A stretch of 64,000 bases of DNA. Source: an uncultured bacterium. Its GTDB lineage: Bacteria > Verrucomicrobiota > Verrucomicrobiia > CAIQCK01. The position numbers were made by a program, and so were the translations under genes. The stretch spans positions 113,138-177,137 of the forward strand of contig CAIQCK010000034.1 of the NCBI GenBank assembly GCA_903870275.1. The letters are read 5' to 3'. Below are positions 34,322 through 41,673 of this stretch, piece after piece (the stretch's first letter is position 1; the number at the start of each line of letters is the position of its first letter). Below the pieces are notes generated by a model that searched no databases, had not been told where the DNA came from, and saw nothing but the letters and a program-made list of their open reading frames with translations.

Positions 34322-37192
34322 ATGAGCCTGACAACGATCCATGCCGCCGCCATCGTTGTGCTTGCTGCGCAGGTTCTCGCTGCCGACGTCTCCATCAACC
34401 CTGCCGCGCCGAATGCCATCACTTTTTCGCCGGAAGAAGCAAAGTTCGTGCGGTTTGTCATCCACGCCAGCGGCGGCGGGCAACCCTGCCTTGACGAACT
34501 GGAAGTCTTCGGCCCCGACGGCGCGCGCAATCTGGCGCTGGCCAAGGACGGCGCGAAGGCCAGCGCGTCGTCATGCTTGAGCGGCTACGCCATTCACCAG
34601 ATCGCACATCTCAACGACGGGCTTTACGGCAACGCGCACAGTTGGATCGCCGCCGGCGCCGGCGACGAGTGGGCGCAGATCGAACTGCCGCAGCCGGCGC
34701 GGGTGGCAAAGGTCGTCTTTTCGCGCGATCGCGACGGCCAATACCATGATCGCGTGCCGGTGGCGTTTGAGGTGCGACTCTCGCTCGATGGGAGGCAATG
34801 GCGGACGGTGAAAGAGGTGAAGACGGCGACCGTGTTCGGGCAGCCAAAGTCGAGGCCGGTCGCGCCCTACGTGCCGCCGGCGCCATTGCCGGAGCCGGTG
34901 ACGCCCGACGGGCTGGTGCGCTACGCGTTCCTGTGCGAGCGCGCAACGTGGCAGCGGATCAGCACCACAGACCATCTCTCGCCGCTGTTCGCGGACCGGC
35001 CGGCACTGCCCGGCGGCAAACCCTATTGGGGCCGCATCGCACGAATGAAACCGACGGAGAGCGCGCTGACGCAGATGGAGGACATGATCGCGCGGCTCTC
35101 GGCGAAGGGCGTGGATACCACAGACGCGAGGAAAGAGCTGACCGCGTTGCGGCAGCGGGCGACAATCAGCGGCGGCGGTCATGGACTGCCGCCACAAGAC
35201 GACGAGGCGCTCTATCTCGCCGCGCGGATGGCGAAACGGCAATTGATGTTTCGCGACCCGGACCTCGCGCCGTTGCAACGCGTCCTCTTCGTCAAGCGCC
35301 ATCCGTATCTGTCGTCGCACAACTACAGCGACGTGCTCGACTCGCAGTTCAGACCGGGCGGCGGGGTGTGCGTACTGGAGATTCCGCAATGCAATGGCCG
35401 GCTGGAGCCGGCGGCGGCGAAGCTGACGACGCTCTTCGACGCCGGCGACGGCATCGCGCGCGACGTCATGGCGGATTTCGAGGCGCGGAAGATTTACTTC
35501 GCCTACCGGCCGCAGAAGATCCAGGCGGGCGAGGAGCAACCTTATTGGCACTTGATGGCGATGGATGCAGGCGGCGGCGCGGCGCGGCAGCTCACCGACG
35601 GGCCGTTCCATGATTATTATCCGTGTCCGCTGCCCGACGGTGGGCTGGCGTTTATCTCAACGCGCTGCAAGGCGCGATATCTCTGCTGGCGGCCGCAGGC
35701 CTTCGTGCTTTTCAGAATGGACGGCCGCGAAATCCGTCCGCTGTCGTTTGCGAACCTCAGCGAGTGGACGCCGACGGTGGCCCGCGACGGCCGCATTCTC
35801 TGGACACGCTCGGAGTATCTCGACAAGGGCGCGGATTTCGGCCACACGCTCTGGGCCGTGCGGCCCGACGGCACGCATCCGGAGTTGGTTTTCGGCAACA
35901 ACACACCGAACTGCTACATCAACGGCCGCGAGGTGCCCGGCACGCGCGAAATTCTCTGCACCATCTTCTCGCACGGCGGCGACCACAACGGGCCGCTCGG
36001 CCTGATTGACCTCGCAAAGGCAAGATCGCCGTCCGACTCCAACGCGGTCACGAACATCACACCCGACACGACGCCGCGCTACAATATGAACTGGCCGCGG
36101 CAGGAATGCTGGCGCGACCCCGTGCCGGTGTCGCGCGATTATTTTCTCGCCAGCCACGCGCCGGCGGACCGGTTCGGGCTTTACGTCGCCGACCGTTGGG
36201 GAAACCGCGAGCTGCTGTATCTCGACCCGGCCATCGGCAGCATGTGCCCAACGTTGCTGCGGCCGCAGCCGAAACCGCCGTTGATCGGCAACAGCGTGCT
36301 GGCGCTCGCCGATTCGCAGCTTGGCCAGTTCACGGTGGCGGATGTCTATCAGGGACTGGAGCCGGCCGTGCCGCGCGGGAAGGTAAAATTCCTCCGCGTC
36401 TGCCAGGAAATGCGCGCGAACCTGGAGCGGCTGCCCAGCGGTGAGTATCGGCGCGATCACGGACCGGTGTTCACGGATTTTTATGCCACGCCCATCCATA
36501 AAGTCAGCGGCCCGCTCGGCTGGCCCAGCTACGTCGCCAAGGCATCGCTCGGCCTCGCGCCGGTGGAGGCGGACGGCTCGGCGAGTTTCTACGCGCCGGC
36601 GGGCAAGGTGCTCTACTTCCAGGCGCTCGACGAAAACCTCAACGAACTGCAACGAATGCGAAGCGTGGTGCAGTTGCAACCGGGCGAGCAACGCGGCTGC
36701 GTCGGCTGCCACGAGCACCGCCAGACCGCCGCGCCGGTGAAACGGACGCTGGCCGCCAACCGCGCGCCGAGCCGTCTGCAACCGCCGCCGTGGGGCGCGG
36801 TGCCGTTCAGCTACGAGAAAGTGGTCCAGCCCGTCTGGGACGCGCGTTGCGCTCACTGCCATGATGCCCGCGCCATCCGCGGGATGGACCTCACCGGCAC
36901 GCTGGACGCAGACAAAGTGCCGGCTTCCTACCGCACGCTGATTGGCGGCGGCTGGGTCCACTACTTCGACATGACCTACCGCCTGCGCCACCACAAGGCC
37001 GAGCCGCTGAGCTTCGGCACCGCGCAGAGCACGCTCTTGCGCGTCCTTGACTCCGACCACCACGGCGTGAAACTGACTCGCGACGAAATGCACGCGGTGA
37101 AGTGCTGGATTGACCTGAACTGTCCGCTCTGGCCTGATTACATCCCGCGCGACCAGCGCCCGCGCGAGCCGCAGATCAGCAAGGCCGATTGA
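34322..37192 (+). CDS. HzsA-like dihaem protein A4 with discoidin-like domain
   Basis: ATG 34322 directly precedes a signal peptide (MSLTTIHAAAIVVLAAQVLA); upstream in-frame codons overlap the previous gene and are rejected. The protein has 956 residues. Residues about 25-175 look like an F5/8-type C (discoidin) domain (IHASGGGQPCLDELEVFG ... WAQIELPQPARVAKVVFSRD), a common glycan-binding module. The HzsA-like core carries LPDGGLAFISTR and a propeller. Haem motifs are CVGCH at 793-797 and CAHCH at 843-847. The tail WIDLNCPLWPDY fits the family. It opens the second HzsA group, followed by the MauG-type cytochrome after 140 bases. Confidence 0.82.
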   Translation: MSLTTIHAAAIVVLAAQVLAADVSINPAAPNAITFSPEEAKFVRFVIHASGGGQPCLDELEVFGPDGARNLALAKDGAKASASSCLSGYAIHQIAHLNDGLYGNAHSWIAAGAGDEWAQIELPQPARVAKVVFSRDRDGQYHDRVPVAFEVRLSLDGRQWRTVKEVKTATVFGQPKSRPVAPYVPPAPLPEPVTPDGLVRYAFLCERATWQRISTTDHLSPLFADRPALPGGKPYWGRIARMKPTESALTQMEDMIARLSAKGVDTTDARKELTALRQRATISGGGHGLPPQDDEALYLAARMAKRQLMFRDPDLAPLQRVLFVKRHPYLSSHNYSDVLDSQFRPGGGVCVLEIPQCNGRLEPAAAKLTTLFDAGDGIARDVMADFEARKIYFAYRPQKIQAGEEQPYWHLMAMDAGGGAARQLTDGPFHDYYPCPLPDGGLAFISTRCKARYLCWRPQAFVLFRMDGREIRPLSFANLSEWTPTVARDGRILWTRSEYLDKGADFGHTLWAVRPDGTHPELVFGNNTPNCYINGREVPGTREILCTIFSHGGDHNGPLGLIDLAKARSPSDSNAVTNITPDTTPRYNMNWPRQECWRDPVPVSRDYFLASHAPADRFGLYVADRWGNRELLYLDPAIGSMCPTLLRPQPKPPLIGNSVLALADSQLGQFTVADVYQGLEPAVPRGKVKFLRVCQEMRANLERLPSGEYRRDHGPVFTDFYATPIHKVSGPLGWPSYVAKASLGLAPVEADGSASFYAPAGKVLYFQALDENLNELQRMRSVVQLQPGEQRGCVGCHEHRQTAAPVKRTLAANRAPSRLQPPPWGAVPFSYEKVVQPVWDARCAHCHDARAIRGMDLTGTLDADKVPASYRTLIGGGWVHYFDMTYRLRHHKAEPLSFGTAQSTLLRVLDSDHHGVKLTRDEMHAVKCWIDLNCPLWPDYIPRDQRPREPQISKAD

Positions 37193-37195
37193 TGG

Positions 37196-37211
37196 GTCTC
37201 GTGGCTGAGAC
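37196..37211 (+). terminator. Small hairpin directly after A4
   Basis: GTCTC-GTGGCT-GAGAC begins four bases after the A4 stop. With a 5-bp stem and no T-tract it is at most a weak terminator or an mRNA 3' end. A second possible stem, ATAGGCGG with CCACCTAT (one mismatch), lies further on in the same gap. Confidence 0.3.
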
Positions 37212-37332
37212 GGTCGGAGCCGTTACCCAAAAGTGGGATTGACCTCGCGCGGCATTTGTGGCCGATATAGGCGGAACCATGCCACCTATTTGGACCATGC
37301 TCGCAGCAGAAAAACGACGTGACGAAAGCTTT

Positions 37333-39228
37333 ATGAAACAACATCTCCTCAAGCTCAGCGCAGCAGTCATCCTGGCATCCACCTGCTTCATCGGCACACC
37401 CACGGCCACGGCAGGACTTTTCGGCTCGTGGTCCAAGAGCGAGTGGCTTTCGCCAACGGCGCTGGCCGTGACGGCGGACGGCAAGACGATGTTCATCGCT
37501 TACGCGACCGCCAACCAGGTGGCGGTCTTCGACATCGCCGCCGGCAAGGTCGCCACGACCATTGAGATGCCCGCCTCGCCATTGGGACTTGCGCTCTCCA
37601 CCGACGGCAAACAACTCTTCGTCACCTGCGCCGCGCCATCGAGCAGCGTGTGCATCGTGGACATCGGCGCGAACAAGATTGCCGCGACCATTCCCGCAGG
37701 CCATACCACGATGGCGCCTGTGCCCAGCCCCGACGGCAAGACGCTTTTCGTCTGCAACCGTTTTGACAACAACGTGGCGGTCATGGATTTGGCGCAGCGC
37801 AAGACCGTCAACTGCATCCCCGTCCCCCGCGAGCCGGTCGCTGCCGCGGTGACGCCGGACGGCAAATATTTGCTGGTCGCCAACCACCTGCACACCGGCC
37901 GCTCCGACGTGGACGTAGTGGCCGCGACGGTGAGCATCATCGACGTTGCCGCCGGCAAGGTGGCCAAGGAGATCGCGCTGCCCAACGGCAGCGGCCTGCT
38001 GCGCGACATCCGCGTTTCGCCGGACGGCAAGTTTGCCTGCGTCACACACGTGCTGGCCCGTTTTCATCTGCCGACCACACAGCTCGAACGCGGCTGGATG
38101 AACACCAACGCCCTGAGCCTGATTGACCTCGCCAAACTTGAACTGTTCAACACCGTGCTGCTCGACAACGTGGACAGCGGCGCCGCCAATCCGTGGGCCG
38201 TCGTCTGGACCGCCGACGGCAAGCAAATCTGCGTCACGCACGCCGGCACGCACGAGGTCAGCGTGATTGACGCTCCGGCGCTGCTGGACAAGCTGGCGAA
38301 AATACCGGCGACGCTGGATCCAAACTCCAAGATTGACTACAACGCCGCGTCGCGCGTGGCGGCCGACGTGCCGAACGACCTGTCGTTCCTCGTCGGTGTG
38401 CGCAACCGCATCAAGCTCCCCGACAACGGCCCGCGCGCGCTGGCCATCGTCGGCTCCAAGATTTATACCGCCAATTATTTTTCCGACTCGCTCGATGTGA
38501 TTGACCTGGCCGCGCCAGCGCCGACCGCCGTCTCGATTGCGCTCGGACCGAAGCGCGCGATGAGCGTCACCCGCAAAGGCGAGATGCTGTGGAATGACGG
38601 CACGATGTGTTTCCAAGGCTGGCAAAGCTGCTCCAGTTGCCATTCCTCCGACGCGCGCACCGACGCGTTGAACTGGGACCTGCTCAACGACGGCATCGGC
38701 AACCCCAAGAACAGCAAGAGCATGCTGCTCGCGCACAAGACGCCGCCGGCCATGTCCATGGGCGAGCGCGACACCGCTGAGACCGCCGTGCGCGCCGGCA
38801 TCAAGAACATTCTGTTCGCCGTCCGACCGGAAGAGGACGCGGTGGCGATTGACGAATACCTGAAGTCGCTCAAGCCGATTCCCAGCCCCAGCCTCGTCAA
38901 CGGCAAACCGTCCGCGGCGGCGCAACGCGGCAAGAAATTGTTTTTCGATAACACCATTGGCTGTGCCAAATGCCATCCCTCGGGCCTTTTCACCACTTTG
39001 AAATCCTACGATGTCGGCACGCGCGGACAGTTCGACAAGCCCCAGGACATTTTTGACACGCCGACGTTGGTCGAATGCTGGCGCACCGCGCCCTACCTGC
39101 ACGACGGCTCGGCGGCCACATTGCGCGAGGTCGTGACGACGCGCAATTCGCAAGACAAGCACGGCAAGACGCAACAGTTGTCGCCGCAGGAGATTGACGA
39201 TCTCGTTGCGTATCTGCTGTCGCTGTAA
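37333..39228 (+). CDS. YVTN-type beta-propeller fused to MauG/cytochrome c peroxidase-like dihaem domain
   Basis: A 631-residue protein; ATG 37333 opens a signal peptide (MKQHLLKLSAAVILASTCFI). Residues about 35-400 form a YVTN/YncE-type propeller (PLGLALSTDGKQLFVTCA, VAAAVTPDGKYLLVANH). The C-terminal part has two haem c motifs, CSSCH at 433-437 and CAKCH at 544-548. It ends with APYLHDGSAATL, a signature of MauG and dihaem cytochrome c peroxidases. This class reduces peroxide or oxidises protein or small-molecule substrates in the periplasm. It lies between HzsA-like genes A4 and A5 (30 bases before A5), so it is a strong candidate redox partner for them. That partnership is inferred from position only. 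Confidence 0.85.
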   Translation: MKQHLLKLSAAVILASTCFIGTPTATAGLFGSWSKSEWLSPTALAVTADGKTMFIAYATANQVAVFDIAAGKVATTIEMPASPLGLALSTDGKQLFVTCAAPSSSVCIVDIGANKIAATIPAGHTTMAPVPSPDGKTLFVCNRFDNNVAVMDLAQRKTVNCIPVPREPVAAAVTPDGKYLLVANHLHTGRSDVDVVAATVSIIDVAAGKVAKEIALPNGSGLLRDIRVSPDGKFACVTHVLARFHLPTTQLERGWMNTNALSLIDLAKLELFNTVLLDNVDSGAANPWAVVWTADGKQICVTHAGTHEVSVIDAPALLDKLAKIPATLDPNSKIDYNAASRVAADVPNDLSFLVGVRNRIKLPDNGPRALAIVGSKIYTANYFSDSLDVIDLAAPAPTAVSIALGPKRAMSVTRKGEMLWNDGTMCFQGWQSCSSCHSSDARTDALNWDLLNDGIGNPKNSKSMLLAHKTPPAMSMGERDTAETAVRAGIKNILFAVRPEEDAVAIDEYLKSLKPIPSPSLVNGKPSAAAQRGKKLFFDNTIGCAKCHPSGLFTTLKSYDVGTRGQFDKPQDIFDTPTLVECWRTAPYLHDGSAATLREVVTTRNSQDKHGKTQQLSPQEIDDLVAYLLSL

Positions 39229-39232
39229 CATG

Positions 39233-39251
39233 TCCCGGCGCGACGCCGGGA
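39233..39251 (+). terminator. GC-rich hairpin after the MauG-type gene
   Basis: TCCCGGCG-CGA-CGCCGGGA forms a perfect 8-bp stem with a 3-base loop, starting 5 bases after the stop. No T-tract follows, and the A5 start is 8 bases beyond it. It may attenuate transcription or mark an RNA processing point rather than end the operon. Confidence 0.4.
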
Positions 39252-39258
39252 AACGAAT

Positions 39259-41673
39259 GTGACTGGCCAAACAAATTTCGACCGGCAACGACTGCGACTG
39301 CCGGCGCCGCTCGTCGCTTGCGCGTTCGCGCTCGCAGTCGTTGCCGGCCAATCCTTTGCCGCCGCGGCCATCGCGCCGGACCTGAAGCAGGAACAGGAAA
39401 TTCAATTTGCCGACCTGAACCGGCAACTGAAGGAACGCGCGCCCATCCAATCGCGCGCCGCGCAAACTCTCCGCCGCGACGCGCTGATCCTCGACAGCGA
39501 CCGCGACCCCGTCGACATCGTCATCCGGCGCACCGGCGCTTTACTCGCCGATTTGAAAGTGAACGTCCCGGGGCGACGGATCGGCGACTTCGAGTCGCGG
39601 CTGGCGAAACTGAAGGAACGCGCCGAACAGACAGACACGGCGGACACGGCGGCGCGCCATTGCCTTTACGAGGACGTTTGCGTGTTGCGCCGGCAGATCG
39701 CCTTCACCAACCCGCTGCTGAATTTCGACAAGATTGTTTTCATCAAGCGGCATCCGTCGCGGTTCGACCACATGTGCGACCAGTATTACGGTTTCAACGC
39801 CGTACCGGGCGGCGGGTTGTTCGTGATCGAGAAACCGTTCAGCAACAAGCCGGCGTTGCGCGACCTGCTGGCCCGCGCTGTTTGCGAGAGAGGCCGGCTC
39901 CAAGGCCGCCAACTTGCGCCCGGCGCGTTCCTGGCGCCCGATCTGTCCAGCGATGGCAAAACGGTCGTGTTCGCCTACACCGAGGCGGAACAGGATCCGA
40001 ACCCGAAAGCTAAAACCCATGAGTGGAATGAGCGCAGCACGTTCCACATCTTCAAAATCAACACTGACGGCACCGGGCTGACGCAACTGACCGACGGCAA
40101 AGTCAATGATTTCGATCCCTGCTGGCTGCCCGACGGCCGCATTGCGTTCATCTCCGAGCGGCGCGGCGGCTACATCCGTTGCTCCGGCGACCGGCCGGTG
40201 ACGACCTACACGTTGCATCGGATGGATGCGGACGGCCGCAACATCGCCTGTCTCAGTTACCACGAAACCAACGAGTGGCAGCCCAGCGTCAACAACGACG
40301 GCATGATTGTCTATACGCGCTGGGACTACGTGGACCGCGACAGCGACATTGCGCATCACGCGTGGCTGACAACTCCGGATGGCCGTGACGCGCGCGCCTT
40401 CCACGGCAACTATCCGGTGGACCGCACGCTGCGGCCGTGGATGGAGATGAACATTCGCGCCATCCCCGGCTCGCGCAAATACGTCGCCACCGCCGCGCCG
40501 CACCACGGTCAGGCTTACGGCTCGCTGGTGCTGCTCGATCCCGCCGTCGAAGATGACAACGCCATGTCGCAACTGAAGCGGCTCACGCCGGAAGTGGCGT
40601 TTCCCGAAAGCGAAAAAGGTCGATGGATCTTTGCCACCGCCTGGCCGCTCAACGAGGATTATTATTTGTGCGCCTACGACCCGGCGGCGAAAACACACGG
40701 CCTCTATCTGGCGGACAGTTTCGGCAACCGCGAACTGATCTACCGCGACCCCGAGATCGGCTGCCTCAATCCGATTCCGCTCCGGCCGCGGTCCGCGCTG
40801 CCGGTGGTGCCCGCGCCAACCGCGACCGCCGGCACCGACGCGGAAGGCATCGTGACGGTGGTCAACGTTTACGACAGCCAGAAATCCTGGCCGAAAGACG
40901 CGAAGATCGCTGCGCTGCGGGTCGTCCAGTTGTTGCCAAAGACGACGTGGAAAGCGAACGTCCCCCGCGTTGGCGTCGCCTCCGAGACCAACGCGCGCGC
41001 CGTGCTCGGGACGGTGCCCGTCGAGAGCGACGGCAGCGCCCGCTTCTATGCGCCGACGCGCAAACCGATTTACTTCCAGGCGCTCGATGAACGCGGCATG
41101 GCGGTTCAGTCCATGCGTTCGATCACCTACCTGCAACCGGGTGAGTCGTTGACCTGCCGCGGCTGTCACGAGGCCCGCCATCGCACGCCGCCACCCGACG
41201 GCAGCGCGCCGCTGGCCGTGCGCCGCGAACCGTCGCGCATCCAGCCGGACACGGATGGTTCCAATCCGTTCAACTATCCGCGGCTGGTGCAACCCGTGCT
41301 GGACCGTCACTGTGTCGCCTGCCACTCCCAGAATCGCAAAACGCCGAAGCTCGCCGGTACGCCGTCCGGTTCCAGCGGCTGGTCGCAGTCGTATGCGAGC
41401 CTCGCGGCCAAATACGGTTTCTATTTCAACGTCGGCAACGGCGTGATCAAAGACCCGATTCACGGCGGCGCGACGAGCACACCGGGCCGGTTCGGCGCGC
41501 GCGCGTCCAAATTATTCCAGGTTCTCGATCAAGGCCACCATGACGTGAAACTCTCCGCGGAAGACATGCACCGCATCACGCTCTGGCTCGACTGCAACTC
41601 CGATTTCTTCGGCGCTTACGAAAACATCGAGGCCCAGGGCCGCGGCGAAATCGTCAAGGCATCCCTGGAGTGA
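39259..41673 (+). CDS. HzsA-like dihaem propeller protein A5
   Basis: Starts with GTG at 39259; the ATG two bases earlier is followed at once by a stop, so GTG is used. The 804-residue protein has an N-terminal hydrophobic export segment (LVACAFALAVVAGQSFA), then a helical stretch (about 40-150), then the HzsA-like core without an added binding domain. Motifs are INTDGTGLTQLTDG, LPDGRIAFISER, haem sites CRGCH at 633-637 and CVACH at 685-689, and the tail WLDCNSDFFGAYE. Like A2 it is a short form. Its stop overlaps the A6 start (GTGA), so A5 and A6 are translationally coupled, as are A2 and A3 in the first group. Confidence 0.82.
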   Translation: MTGQTNFDRQRLRLPAPLVACAFALAVVAGQSFAAAAIAPDLKQEQEIQFADLNRQLKERAPIQSRAAQTLRRDALILDSDRDPVDIVIRRTGALLADLKVNVPGRRIGDFESRLAKLKERAEQTDTADTAARHCLYEDVCVLRRQIAFTNPLLNFDKIVFIKRHPSRFDHMCDQYYGFNAVPGGGLFVIEKPFSNKPALRDLLARAVCERGRLQGRQLAPGAFLAPDLSSDGKTVVFAYTEAEQDPNPKAKTHEWNERSTFHIFKINTDGTGLTQLTDGKVNDFDPCWLPDGRIAFISERRGGYIRCSGDRPVTTYTLHRMDADGRNIACLSYHETNEWQPSVNNDGMIVYTRWDYVDRDSDIAHHAWLTTPDGRDARAFHGNYPVDRTLRPWMEMNIRAIPGSRKYVATAAPHHGQAYGSLVLLDPAVEDDNAMSQLKRLTPEVAFPESEKGRWIFATAWPLNEDYYLCAYDPAAKTHGLYLADSFGNRELIYRDPEIGCLNPIPLRPRSALPVVPAPTATAGTDAEGIVTVVNVYDSQKSWPKDAKIAALRVVQLLPKTTWKANVPRVGVASETNARAVLGTVPVESDGSARFYAPTRKPIYFQALDERGMAVQSMRSITYLQPGESLTCRGCHEARHRTPPPDGSAPLAVRREPSRIQPDTDGSNPFNYPRLVQPVLDRHCVACHSQNRKTPKLAGTPSGSSGWSQSYASLAAKYGFYFNVGNGVIKDPIHGGATSTPGRFGARASKLFQVLDQGHHDVKLSAEDMHRITLWLDCNSDFFGAYENIEAQGRGEIVKASLE

